A program made the position numbers and the translations under genes. Below are positions 10,001-22,000 of a DNA stretch of 64,000 bases, piece by piece (positions within the stretch are counted from its first letter, which is position 1; the number at the start of each line of letters is the position of its first letter). The DNA comes from Gymnopilus junonius (taxonomy: Eukaryota > Basidiomycota > Agaricomycetes > Agaricales > Galerinaceae): assembly GCA_015501075.1 (NCBI GenBank), contig JADNYJ010000188.1, forward strand, positions 1 to 64,000, read 5' to 3'. A model generated the notes under the pieces. The model saw only the letters and a program-made list of their open reading frames with translations, was not told the origin of the DNA and did no database searches.

Positions 10001-12919
10001 CCACCTTCTGAAGATGAAACAGAATTTGATCTTGTTGGTGAACATCTTGCCAATGCTGAATTCAATACACTGGATGGACGACCAACACCTTCGGATCCCA
10101 ATGTTATTGAGTGTGAGTTGTTGATATTACCTTCAAATGGAAATGCTCAAAATGAGCTGTGTGATATCGAAATTCTGTTCCAGAAGAAACAAATGAAAAT
10201 AGAGATCAACCACATATGTGATCTAGTGGCAGAAACTTCTTTCCAGTATTCTCATGTCATTCGAGGAGCAGTATGGAAGAGTGTTCGCATCATTGGTCAA
10301 TGGTGAGTTAAAAATCTTCATCATGAACTTGTTCTTCATGCATAGTCTATAACCAGTGCCGGTCCCGACTGGAGAGCATGGGCTGTGATGATGCATTTCT
10401 GCATTTATTTCAATGACTTTCAAAGGGTGACTTAAAGCCAAGTACATCTGTCTTACAGCCAAATATCCCTGGATCATCATCTCTAAAGTTGTCATGGATT
10501 TGGCACACAGGCTGCTACATAACCTTGACTGCTGATGGTTTACTAAATGCTGGTGCCAACTTCTGTGATGCCGATTTGGCCTCACTTTCAGAATGTATGT
10601 TTTCCACACTTAAAATCCCATATTGTGCTGATGTGCCATGATTTAGTTAAATGCATCCATTGGCTTCATGTCCATGCCCAGAAGAACAGATGGCATGAAG
10701 AAATTCTCCTCATCACATATGAGATGCAGTGGACTGTGCACTATTTCTGGCATGAATTCCAAAAGTGGCATAATGTAACATGTCAACTTGCAATTACCCC
10801 TGGTGCACTAGCATATGCTAATTGTAAAGCTGCATTATGGAAAGGATATGCAGTTTCTGCCAATAAAGCCTTCCGCATGACAACAAGTCAATATATGTCA
10901 CCTATGTAACAATTTTGTAATCAATCTGATTGAACTTCAATTGTGATTGCTATCTTTGTCCACAACTTCAACATTTTCAATCATGAGCTGCATAATTCAC
11001 CTTTTTGATCCATTCTCGCTGCAGCTCAGAGCTAGTCAGACACTCCACAATCATATTCAAGAGGTGGTAAACTATGCTGAGTCCCACTTTCATCAAATTC
11101 TCCTCACTATATCAGATGCAAATCAGAGTAAGCATGCCTGGATGCAGGCTTGTCTCCAAGATGAATTGGTGAGTTGTTTCAATTTTCTGAAATGTTTTGT
11201 TGAGGAGCTAATTTATCACAAGATGGTCATCTTGGCATTTATTGGACAGGCGACGGCACTCAGTCAGATCATCAACATTCCTATCCTGGTCAGGTCTTTG
11301 GCAGATGGCCTCACATTCCATGTAAAGTTCCCAGTTACTCTCCACCCAACTATTCTTGCTGAGTTGGATGCTGGGGTGCCAAATGACAGCCCCTACCATC
11401 TTGTCAAAGAATATGAACTGGATTGGTGGAATGGTTCAGGGGAACCAAAACTGAAAGATATGCTCAACATGGACACTATACACAACTTGATTGCAAAGCA
11501 TCATCAATATGTGAAGCAGGCAGGTGTCTTGCCTACCCTCCTGAAGCCAACTCAATAGATGCCAACACAACCAACGCTGACCAAATCCTCTGCTGACTCC
11601 GTCCAAGGTCCCGGTGCTGAGTGTGCAAAGTGCAAGCAATATTCATCACTCCTAACAGATCTCATGGGTGAATTACATGGAATTTATGAATTTTCTCAGG
11701 CCAATGAAACTGCATTCTCTGCAAATTTGGAACATGACAAATGTTGTGCTTCAGGGTACTATACCCTATTGGAGAATGTGACTTTCAAAGAACTGCAGGG
11801 CAATACCTTGGAGGCACCAGCTTCAGGAGTTGCTTTGGCTATGGCAAAGGCCATGTGCACTGAAGGCAGTTAGCATCAGCAGTCCAGTCATGTGGTGACA
11901 CAGGCAAGCACCTTGCTGGAGAAGCTGGAGAAACTCCCTGTGTCCTAGCAGAAGTGGTATTTTGGGTCTGAGCTCACCACCAAAGAAGTCAAGGAGTTGG
12001 GTGTCCACCCCAAGGAATGCAAATGGCCAGAGAGTGGCTATGACAACATGCTTCCAGATGGATCATCATTACCTGGTACATACTCTGACAGTCCATCTAC
12101 TTGATCCTTCACTCCTGATACTTTGATTTCACTGGCTTCCAATTATGTTGGTGCAGTTGAAATGTCCATGAGCAATTCAATGTCAGCTATGGCAACCCCT
12201 GCATTGACAAGTGAGGATCATAGACTTCACCTCATGATGCAGGCAGCTATGGAGTTGGACAGCAGTGCCTCCAATGGTGAGTCATTGGCATTGGTAAATG
12301 TCAACCCCAGTGCCAATGCAGATCCTGCCCCAGCATCAGTCAGCACCTCCCTCACGCCCCTGGTTGCAAAAGCAGCAAATCTTTGGGTAGATTCAGATAA
12401 TGAATTGAGTCTTTCTGATGAACCTCAAGTTACAGCACCTCAGAAGGGGAGTTCTACCCTGATGTCTCAACTGGCTGCAGATGCATGGGAAGTGTCATCA
12501 GAAGAGGAGGCTGATGCTGGTGCCGGTGCCCCAGCACATTGCCTGCAGCCCCATCTACTGCATTGGATGCTGCAAGAGCATTGTTGATTGATTCAGATAA
12601 GGACTCTGCATCTGAATCAAGTGGCCCAGATGATGTTCATCAGGCAGCATATGCTCATGTTGGCACCAGCGGAGACTCAACTGTTATTTCACCTTCCTGG
12701 ATCACTCTTTCCCGCCAAACTTACAATGCAGCATATTTTGACTTTGTGGACCCCTCATGGGTAGAAAGTGGGGAACATGGGGGACTTCATAAGGAAAGCA
12801 GCTCTGAACATTATTCAGACTATGAGAGTGACAATGATGATGAATATGATGATGATGATGACAATGACATTGTTTCTTCTGCTGTAGCCAGTGCCAACTC
12901 TGAGGATGATGAGGACTAA
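7093..12919 (+). pseudogene. KDZ-family transposase (CxC2 domain), decayed
   Basis: The start is taken at ATG 7,093 (MIPHKTHRR), after which GTAATT..CAG joins ...TRSGK to TQRQYMKEYVEK. A CxC2 cysteine cluster follows (KCSQCQHNRYATWRCQDC, CRKCMHQVH, 7,490-7,600). Then come the hallmarks of Kyakuja-Dileera-Zisupton transposases: GFGHNGIDPMNPP and CAACPQPGINLPDNW (8,548-8,660), NFKADHVHQKND and VWLLDGTGM (8,750-8,830, DDE catalytic region), CARHGCYIPNAF (9,043-9,080) and YDIACQYF (9,178-9,200). The C-terminal part from 10,947 ends in an acidic tail at 12,919. In-frame stops at 8,519, 8,540, 8,675, 9,217, 9,787, 11,556, 11,871, 11,946 and 12,102, plus frame changes, make it inactive. Confidence 0.88.
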
Positions 12920-13912
12920 TAAATCTAGTACATATCGCATGTTTTTTTTTTGTTTTTTAGTACTAGATGTATTAGCCCCTTCTCCTCCTTTTTTTTTCAA
13001 ATATTTGGCCCTATATTTAATGTATTGGTGTTTTTTTTGTTCTCTCTTTTGCATTGGTTTGATTAAGTGAAAGCTGGTGCCAACTGAGTTCTATGCTGAT
13101 GCCGACTGTGAGATCTACCCCATGCTGATGCCAACTGAGACATCTACTCTATGCCGATGCCAAATATGTCAGTGAGTGCTGACTCTTCTCCTATTTGGAA
13201 GTGCCAGCCAGTCTACATTTGAGCTGGTGCCGACTGCACTGATTTTCAGATTGTCATCCCAGCTGCCTGATTTTGTCTGTAACTGCATTTTTATGCACAA
13301 TTAATGTTTAGTTATTAATTCACCATACATACAATTATACCTTTCACTTGCAGGTTCTTGAAAACATTGTAAATGCTGCTGATGCTTTTCTGTCAACATC
13401 TGGTGCCGACCTTCAGCGCTGATGCCATATTTACTGTATCTCGATTTCTGTCATCATATAGCATGATTTGTTTAATATTTGCTCTTAATTCACTTCCCTT
13501 CCACTGTCCTTTCTTTATTTTGTCCAGTCCAGTCAATTAGCTATCATTCTTTCATGGAATAAGCAAAGGCTGTATACTATGCTGAACAGTGCTGCCTAGA
13601 ACTGAAATGTATTGATTAGGGCTACACAGCTATACTATATAATGTAAGGAGCCAGCAGTAAGCCTGGTACATTCCCTATAGAATTCTACAGCACCAAGTG
13701 AGTCAGCTACAGTGTGTTAATTCTATGGCTCGAGTCTCTCTGCACTATGTAGCTTGCCTATGTGCTTATTCAACCAATTTTATTTTTTTCATGATTGATG
13801 CTTATGTCTGGGGGGCCATTGTGACATTTTTATTTCTTCTATATGGATTTATCTTTTTTGACTATCATTCATATTTGGACTCCTACATGACCTCTAAACA
13901 TGTGGGGGGCTC
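12920..13912. repeat. KDZ 3' flank with repeated GCTGATGCCGACTG-like words
   Basis: After the KDZ stop there is no gene for about 1 kb. Between about 13,070 and 13,430 the word GC(T)G(A/G)TGCC(G/A)ACTG occurs at least six times (near 13,072, 13,096, 13,121, 13,146, 13,224 and 13,401). Related words also occur inside the transposase region. Arrays of short subterminal repeats are typical transposase-binding sites in large DNA transposons, so I infer they mark the right subterminal region of the KDZ element. From about 13,450 to 13,912 the DNA is AT-rich with G-runs (TCTGGGGGG near 13,808, GTGGGGGGC near 13,902). Confidence 0.5.
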
Positions 13913-14609
13913 TGTGATGATGTGTGGATAGATTAGATACATGCCTAGAGGCCAGATAGTAGTCATCAATTTGTACTTGTTTACTGTTACCTACTAAGGC
14001 AGTGACTCTGCCTTATTTGGAATATAGTTAACCTTTGTCCTGTTCTCCCATCTGGCTGTGTTCTCTTACCCTGCCTGAGGGTTTCCTTCCTCTAACCTTA
14101 CCGGCTAAGCACCCAGACATCTGCTTCCCAGTCATGGGTGACATGATCTCTCTGCCTAGAGTTACAAGGCCATCTCAGGAGTCGTCCTACTTAGGTAGCT
14201 GCTCCTCCCTCTTTCTGGTGGTTGATGCACTCTCCAGCTGCTCTCTCCTTTCCCCTTAGGTCTTATGCACCTTCAGGTAGCTCCCTTTGGAAAGCCAGCC
14301 TCTGCACCAAAGTCCAGTGACTGCCAAGCATCACAAGAAAGCACAGATGAAGAATTTTCTGGTGAATGGGATGATATAGAAGAAGCAGATATATTGGATA
14401 CAATGGAAGAAGCTAGGTTTGCTGATGGTTTCAGAAACTGAAAGCTAATAATAATATGTAAATAGTAGTGATATATATGATAAAGACATAGAAGTTTATA
14501 AGTCAGTATTTATTTAAAGACTTGTCAAGACACAGTAAAAGAAAAAGAAGAGAGTATGGAAACATAGAGAGAAAAAAGGTTCAGTAAAGACCCCAGACAC
14601 CCTGTGACA
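13913..14609. mobile_element. Possible LTR (solo or end LTR) of a retrotransposon
   Basis: The segment starts TGTGATGATG directly after a purine-rich run CATGTGGGGGGC, which resembles a polypurine tract. It ends CCAGACACCCTGTGACA, so it has the TG..CA ends and the near-palindromic TGTGA/TGACA termini expected of an LTR. The same 21-bp end is found at 266-286. No coding sequence is seen and I found no convincing target-site duplication or tRNA primer site, so the left limit is tentative. Confidence 0.4.
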
Positions 14610-16032
14610 CCTTAAAAGTTTCTGAATGTTTTTAAAAAGTTTCTAAAAGTTTCTGAAACATCTGCAGATTCTTTAGAACATTTCTAAAAATTTAGAAACT
14701 ATAAGAAACTTTTTGAAAGTTTATAAAACTTCTGGCTAACCCTAAAAATCCTAGTACAATTTTCAAAAACATTTAGAAAGTTTCTGAAATTTTAGAAACA
14801 TTTGACAGGTATTGGAAACATTTTCAAAGATTTCCAAAGATTTCAGAAAGTTTTTGAGAAGTTTTCGGAAAGTTTTTGAATATTTTTGGCCTAGAAAAGA
14901 AACTATCTGGACCTCTTATACTGTATGTAATCATGTACCTGGTCACCCTGGGTACTCGGTCATTCATTTTCTGCAGAGTCAAGATGTAGTCAATTAGTGA
15001 TAAAATCAGTATCTACAGGTAGTACTAAGTAACCTCTATATGACTGCACTGTTAAAATTTGAGAAAGGTAAATTGTGGAAGGGAGAAAGTCAGTGGAAGA
15101 GTAGTTGGCCAGTCAACAGGGTCCACTTTTTAAAATAGAACATGTTGCAGCGAGATCTTGTGCACATGAAGCGATGAAACTTATACCAATGGCAAAATAA
15201 AAGTACTGTGCTCAATTGCACCCCTTCAAACTATAAATTCATCTGAGTACAAAGAAACAGGAGGTACTTGATCTGTAGATATTTGATATACTTTCAGCTG
15301 CATTAGAACATATTTTAAGCTCTGCAGCAGTAGCAAGATGACTTGTGCTTAGATCATTAAACCAGAGTATACCCAATTTTTTTCTGTCAAATATTTGTTC
15401 TGGAATTGTAGCAACATATTGGATACCTTTTGGATTTTTTTTGCATTACTATCTCACTGCAGGCGGCCATTTCGCCATCAAGCCAACAAAATCTAGACAT
15501 TTTAAAAAGAGATTTTATTAATTTAGGGGTTGTAGAGATCTCATGTTTAAAGCTAAAAAGAATTTTCTATGTAATCTACTTCAGAGATTCCAACAGATTT
15601 TGTGGGAATCGGAATAGAACTGGCTGAGTTAGAGACAGATTACTTTTGGATGCCTTGAAATGGAGTATTTCCTATTACAGGTTGCAATCTTAAATAGTGA
15701 TAAAACATAATGAACCAAAAAGCATCAATACAAATTTGTATTAGTTCAGGGTGGCTGAGTACCTGGTAGGCTGGCCGGCTCTTGACTCGCAAAAACAAAA
15801 TATTCATACAGAGGCAGCAACATACTCTAAAAATTCCTAACTTCACATAGGCATTAAATATATCAAATATTCAGTGTTGCAAAAGAATTTGCGTGGTTTC
15901 ATGCAGTTTTACATGAGCAGTTAGATAAAACATCCTTAGGTGACCAGGTACCTGATTACATACAGTAGGTAGGTTATTTACATCAAAGAACTATACCTTA
16001 AGGGGGTCCTACATGGGTAACCTGAAGTGACT
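14610..16032. repeat. AT-rich dispersed repeat, copy B (split by a DNA element)
   Basis: After the 21-bp motif at 14,589-14,609 come TTTCTGAAA/TTTAGAAA-type low-complexity words, as in copy A. The repeat reads up to GGACCTCTTATA (14,910-14,920), is interrupted by the TIR element, and resumes at GGTAGGTTA (15,968), ending with GGGTAACCTGAAGTG (16,017-16,031). The two halves together align to 590-680 of copy A. No gene is seen. Confidence 0.55.
14919..15967. mobile_element. Non-autonomous DNA transposon with 29-bp TIRs and TA duplication
   Basis: The left end TACTGTATGTAATCATGTAC.. (14,919-14,947) and the reverse complement of the right end (15,939-15,967) match at 28 of 29 positions, including the outer TA. 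The outer TA is best read as the target duplication, giving 27-bp inverted repeats that begin CTGTATG. The element is about 1,045 bp and has no recognisable transposase; the longest ORFs (15,430-15,627 plus, 15,640-15,846 minus) show no family motif. The TA duplication suggests a Tc1/mariner-type helper, but this is inference only. Confidence 0.8.
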
Positions 16033-16731
16033 GGAAACAATAAATTTCATCACATAGACAGAACATAATGACCATCAACCAGGTCAGGCATCGCAATTCA
16101 CAGCCAGTCTGTCCAATTCCATGCCTTCCTGGCACGAGGTGTGCTCACTGTGTTGCAATCCCAGAACCGGTCCTGTTAGCTACCTTTGAGTCACACTTAT
16201 CCCACTTTTCAAAGATATATCAGCCACATGCAAATCTCATGTTGCATGCATGCTGGGGCCAAATGGCAGTGTAGTCATCTAGAAGATGGGTTAGATCTTT
16301 AATTTGGTTTATTGCAGAAATTCATTCAAATGTAAACTTTGTACTTTTTTATAAGCAACCCATTTATTTCTTTATTTTATTGTATTTTGTATTGCAGAAA
16401 TTAATTATAACATTACCTTTCCAGTCAGTTCTGAGGCATTCTAAATTACAAATTCATTTCAGTTGTAAATTCATAACTTAAATTTTATCTCATAGGGAAA
16501 GGTTCAGGCCTGCACCTAAACAGGCTTACCACAGGAATGTGGTGGCCCGTGGGAAACCTGTAGTGAGGCCATATATAGTAGTCGATTTGATTCAGCGGAT
16601 TGCCGGATTAGTAAAGTTTGTAGAAAGTTGTGGATGGTCGTAGAACGATCATCATTTTGTCATAAGGAGTAGCCGAGAAAGAAACGGTTTTCTAGTCCTC
16701 TATCCCCCCTTCACAGTCACCATACACCATA
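16033..16731. other. Intergenic region upstream of the Hsp40 gene
   Basis: No gene is recognised. A 68-codon ORF (16,068-16,274) could be a retrotransposon remnant but has no motif. The words ATTGCAGAAATT at about 16,312 and 16,394 form a short imperfect direct repeat. From about 16,500 the base composition changes to that of the gene-dense part. A TATA-like ATATATAG lies near 16,571, about 160 bp before the Hsp40 start, and pyrimidine-rich DNA (TCTATCCCCCCTTC) precedes the ATG, as in many basidiomycete promoters. Confidence 0.4.
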
Positions 16732-18200
16732 ATGGTTCGCGAAACGTGAGCGCGTACCCCGTTTCTGTTTTACACTCCAGCTCATTTATAACAGAAAGTA
16801 CTATGATTTATTGGAAGTCTCCCCGAGTGCGTCTGAGGCAGACCTGAAAAAGGCCTATCGTAAGAAGTATACCTTTCGCTTGTTCTCTTCACTAGCAGTC
16901 GACCTAATCACTTTTTCACTACTCGTTTCAGAGCTCTCAGACTGCATCCTGACAAAGGCGGTGATCCCGAACTGTTCAAAGAAGTGACGCATGCGTACGT
17001 TTGACTCGACGCTGATCTCACAGGTTCTCATTTTTCTGTAGATATGAAGTCCTGTCAGATCCAGAGAAGCGAAGTGTATATGATGCAAGAGGAGAGGCGG
17101 GTTTGTCAGAACAAGGCGGTATGGGCGGCATGGATCCTCAGGTGCGCAGATACAGTTGCAATAAATAATTTGTTCTCAAAAAACTTATTCTTCTGTTCAG
17201 GATCTGTTCAGCCAACTGTTCGGAGGTGGTGGTGGATTCTTCGGGGGAGGAGGAGGTCGATCACAAGGTCCTCGCAAGACAAAAGATCTCGTTCATCGGG
17301 TACATGTTACTCTAGAGGATCTTTACAAGGGCAAGACGACGAAACTAGCCTTAACTCGCAACGTGATCTGTTCTAAATGCAAGGGCAAAGGCGGTAAAGA
17401 GGGCGCTGTACGAACGTGCAACACATGCAGTGGGCGCGGCATCAAAGTTTCTCTACGACAAATGGGTCCAATGATTCAGCAGATACAGTCGCCTTGCGAC
17501 GAGTGTTCAGGGACGGGAGAAATCATTAACGCAAAGGATCGCTGCACAACCTGTAAAGGAAAGAAGGTCGTTCCAGAGAAAAAATTCCTAGAAGTTCACA
17601 TCGACAAGGGGATGAAGGGCGGGCAAACGATCCAATTTAGAGGAGAGAGTGATCAGTCGCCAACGGCAGAACCGGGAGACGTTGTCATTGTCATCGAGGA
17701 GAAGCCTCACGAGAGATTCCGACGACAGGAGAATGATTTGTTTACTGACGTGGAGATTGACCTTTTGACTGCTCTTGCTGGCGGAGAGTTTGTGATTAAG
17801 CACCTAGACGATCGTGCACTCCTCGTGAAGATCGAACCTGGAGAGGTCGTAAAACACGGTAAAATCATTTAGTTGTTGCGATGAGCTGCTTGTGTGACTT
17901 TTTTTTGTAGGCGAGCTCAAAGTCATTCATGGCCAAGGAATGCCCTCGCAGCGTCATCATGAACCGGGCGACTTATATGTCAAATTAAATGTCAAGTTCC
18001 CAGATACTGTCGACACTTCGTCTATTCCTCTTCTTGAACGTGCCCTTCCCCCGCGAAATCCTGTGGAGAAATTCGACAAGTACATCGTTATCGAGGATGT
18101 CACTCTCGATGATGTGGACACAAGAACGCGCGCTGGTATTCAGGATGACGCAATGGACGAGGATCATGATGAGCCGCGTGTCCAATGTGCCAACCAGTAG
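16732..18200 (+). CDS. DnaJ/Hsp40 class A co-chaperone (Ydj1-type)
   Basis: This protein would stimulate Hsp70 ATPase and deliver unfolded clients in the cytosol. The spliced start is MVRETKYYDLLEVSP; the J domain has the HPD motif (LHPDKGG, about 16,935-16,965). A Gly-rich linker (FGGGGGFFGGGGG) and four zinc-binding CxxCxGx(G/K) repeats follow (CSKCKGKG, CNTCSGRG, CDECSGTG, CTTCKGKK), then the two beta-barrel client-binding domains. The final residues are CANQ, a CaaX farnesylation motif like that of yeast Ydj1. About six exons are read, with introns near 16,747-16,797, 16,867-16,930, 16,998-17,040, 17,141-17,199 and 17,860-17,910. The order of domains is complete and intact. Confidence in the class is high; exact splice sites are by eye. 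Confidence 0.93.
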
Positions 18201-18331
18201 ATGCAGGCCTTTCTTAGCTTCATTTTGAGGATTCTACTTCCACATTCGCATTTTCTAGATTTTGTTCTGCTACATCGATACACATGCCAATTAATACCTG
18301 CACTGTTATACATCCCAGCTAGTCTACCATT

Positions 18332-18966
18332 TTACAATGATAAGTTGCTTGGTGCTAGGCAAGGCAAAAGAACGTGGCGAACCTCAGGGTTCACTTTGAA
18401 GTCGTCGTAGTCTTTGCGATTGAAGAAACTGACTTCGGTTTCATTTTCTATCTGAAAGAGTTAGATGGGAAAGAAGACGACTGGCTTGGAACACAAACCA
18501 AAACCTAAATCAGCGAGGGTAGCACTGTCGTTGTTCAGCATCCAATCATCATGGTCGAGATTGATGATGAGATTGGATGTCTGATAAATATGAGATAGGG
18601 AAAGGCATCGGATCAGAGGAAGAGGACCTTTGAGCCATGTGCCTTTGTATAGAGTTTTAATGTGTCTGGAGAAGGGTGAGGAAAAAACAAAATTAACAGA
18701 AGGGGACTGGTGACCTAGTGCAACGGAGCGATATGGTTTCCAGCCGGGCTGGGATGCAATGGCTGGTGGGAAAAGATGTGAGAGAGAGAATGGGGTGAGA
18801 AGAGCAGCGGACCTTGGAGAGCAGCCTGCTTGAGCTGGGCAATGGTGACGACAGTGAGGTCGAGATGGTGGAGAACGAGACTGCGCTCTGTCCTGTATTT
18901 GAACGACTTGATGATGCGGACAGTGATAGTCGCGTCGTTCTGAGGCAGTAATTCGTTGGCGAGCAT
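18332..18966 (-). CDS. UPF0538 family protein (C2orf76-like), function unknown
   Basis: Four exons join to a protein beginning MLANELLPQNDATITVRI. Exons are 18,966-18,813, 18,663-18,628, 18,580-18,499 and 18,447-18,332, with introns as short as 47-52 bp and one acceptor at CAGATAG. Conserved family features are TITVRIIKSF, DTLKLYTKAHGSK, LADLGF and ENETEVSFFNRKDYDDFKVNP near the end. These match the small eukaryotic UPF0538 family (human C2orf76), whose role is not established. The start codon lies 10 bp from an upstream in-frame ATG of the divergent GH3 gene, so the pair shares a very short promoter. Length of roughly 125 residues fits the family. Confidence 0.85.
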
Positions 18967-19083
18967 GTTTGAGGAATGTCTAACAGCGCAGATCTCTCAG
19001 CTGCTTACCGTCCCTGTCCCGAGGTTTTCCCGTTTATTAATACCACTGCACTTCCCCGCTCTTTTTCCTTTCGTCCCCCAACC

Positions 19084-22000
19084 ATGTCCAGGTCTTTTCT
19101 TGATGCCCATGTCCCGGAGCTTGTCAAAAAGCTCAAGGTGGAGGAGAAGATCGCCCTCCTCAGTGCTCCCAACTGGTGGAACACCACCCCCATAGAACGC
19201 CTGGGCATTCCCTCCATTCGCATGAGCGATGGTCCGAATGTGAGCAACCCCTTCACCATCCCCAATCCCCAACTCTCTCATTTCTTCCCAGGGCGTTCGT
19301 GGTTCATCTCACTTTGTACCCACCCCGGCCCAATGCATGCCCGTACGCTCATGTTTTCAGTTCCAATTCCCTACCTGGTTCGTAATGCCAGCCATCTAGT
19401 GTGCTACCGCTCTGGCATCGACATTTGACCCCGCTCTTGTCAAACGTGTTGGGGACTTCCTGGCTCAGGAGGCAAAACTCAAGTCGTCCGTCATCCTTTT
19501 AGCGCCCACATGCAACATACAGCGATCTCCGTTGGGCGGCAGGGCTTTTGAGTCCTTTTCCGAAGATCCACACTTGTCTGGTCAGTTGGGCTTGCCCATC
19601 CCCCATGCCAGATCCTCTAAACCTTGTCAGGAACCCTCGCTGCCGCTTATGTCCAGGGTTTGCAATCCCAGGGTGTTGCTGCTAGTTCGTGCCGCTTGCT
19701 CTCAATGTCCCCTGATGATTGAGCCAACACAGCTATCAAACATTTCGTCGCCAACGACCAAGAGGATGAACGTACTGCTGCCGACTCAGTCATGTCGGCG
19801 AGGGCTCTGCGAGAGATTTATTTATACCCGTTCGTATCCGTTCAATCTTGCTTGACCGGTTTTAACTCAAATGTGGCAGGTTTATGCTCGCCCAGAAGCA
19901 GGCACAGCCTGCCGCATTTATGACATCGTATTCTATTTTCATTCGTCGCTCCACGTCCTGTTGACCTTACTATACTTTACGAAACAGATATGGTCGTGTT
20001 CATGGCGTCCATTGCTCTGAAAATAAGGAATTGTTGACAAACATATTGCGCAAAGAGTGGAACTTCGCTGGCATTGTGATGAGTGACTGGTTAGTCGTTC
20101 GTTTCTGATTTCTCCTTAAAAGTCTGACATGCTCCAGGTTTGGCACATATGGAGTTGATTTGGCTATCAATGCTGGTCTTGATCTTGAAATGCCTGGACC
20201 CCCGAGGTGGCGAACTTTGCCCCTTGTCCTGCATTGTCTTTCCTCCAAGAAGTTGACAATGGCCACAATCGATGAGCGGGTCACAAGTCTTCTCACCTTT
20301 GTTCAGCAGCAAGCCCGAAAAAATATAGATGTCGTCTTTGGGGATGGCGCTGAACGCTCCCGCGACACGCCTGAAACTAGAAAGTTTTGTCGACAAATAG
20401 CTGCTGAAGGGATAGTCCTGCTTAAGAATGAAGGAAACATCCTTCCGTTAGTCCGCACAAGTCCACTGAATATTGCTGTTATTGGTCCAAACGTCAAGGA
20501 ACGCGTGATATCAGGTGGTGGGTCTGCTGCACTGAAACCTACCTATGTCATCACGCCCTGGGATGGGATCACCGAAAGCGCACCTGCAGGTTCAACGGTC
20601 CATTACCACATTGGCTGTTACGGTGTGTGAAATGATTTATACACCTAGGCATTCACATATATATCAGATACCATAGGTCACAAATATCTGCCTACTCTGG
20701 AGAACAATCTTAAAACTCCTCGGGGTGATCCTGGCTGGCTATGTACATTCTTTGCCCATGATGAACATGGAGAAATTTCCTATCCAGTCCAGCAGTTCAT
20801 TCTGAATGACACAAGAGTAAAGTTGAACGATTTTTTACCACAGGGTTTGACACCAACTTGGTCAATTAAACTTGAAGGAAAGCTAACTCTAGACAAAACG
20901 TGTCTTTTCGAGTTCGGTCTGACTGTCGCAGGTATTGTACTCGACAATGTGTACCTCATAAGCCCTTATCGAATTTTACCCAGGCCGTGCAAAATTGTGG
21001 ATCGATGGTTTGCTCCTTATCGACAATTGGTCAAAGCAAACGCCTGGAGACTTTTTCTACGGGTGCGTCGAAACTTGTTGTTCCTCGAGACACTGCTGAG
21101 TGTGCTCCCTACCGTTTGACAGTCAAGGTACTGTCGAAGAGAAAGCTTCCATCAACGTTCAGGCCGGAAAATCAGTCGATGTCTTTGTATTATACACCAA
21201 CACGCCACCCCCAGATGGAGACGACGAGAATGGTGAAGGTCGCCTTTCACAGCCTGCTTTGATGCGGGGGGTGGTCTGTACCATTTCATTCGAGTTCACT
21301 GGTCCTCGGAATTGACTTGAAATTTCAGCGCCTTGGAGGTTGCGAAAAGATCGATGAAGACGATGCCATTACCGAGGCAGTCTCTCTGGCTTCTCAAGTT
21401 GACGCTGTTGTGCTTGTTGGCGGGCTTTCACCGGAATGGGAAAGCGAAGGTTTTGATCGACCTTCACTTCGACTTCCCGGTCGTCAAGATGAGTTGTTTG
21501 CCAGAATCGCTCGTGCAAACGCAAACACAGTCGTATGCATCCAAGCTGTACGCATACGTTCCTACCACCATATTGCGTTGTTCATTATCCAGTCCTTCAC
21601 AGGGTTCCGCTGTTTCGATGCCTTGGGTAGATGAAGTAAAGGGCTTACTTCAGACTTGGTATTCGGGGAATGAAGCAGGCAACGCGATAGCTGATGTTCT
21701 GTTCGGGAAGGTTAACCCATGTGGTCGTCTTCCGCTTACGTTCCCCGCTCGTATAGAAGACGTGCCAGCGTACCTAAATCACCGAAGCGAGAACGGGAAA
21801 ATCCAGTGAGTTTCGATACTTCACGGTAGGCTGTGATTCCTTAATTTATATTTGTTTTCCCAGCTATCGTGAAGACCTCTTTGTTGGTTATAAGCATTAT
21901 CAAGCTAGACGCATTTCACCCCTATTTTCATTTGGGTCAGTTAAACATATTTTCCTATATTACCTGCCCTCCCATTCAGGTGTCTGATTCAGATTTGGAC

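Noticed and set aside
13698..13931. 77-codon hydrophobic ORF as a membrane peptide
   Set aside because: It lies in T-rich repeat DNA at a probable LTR border; hydrophobicity follows from T-rich composition.
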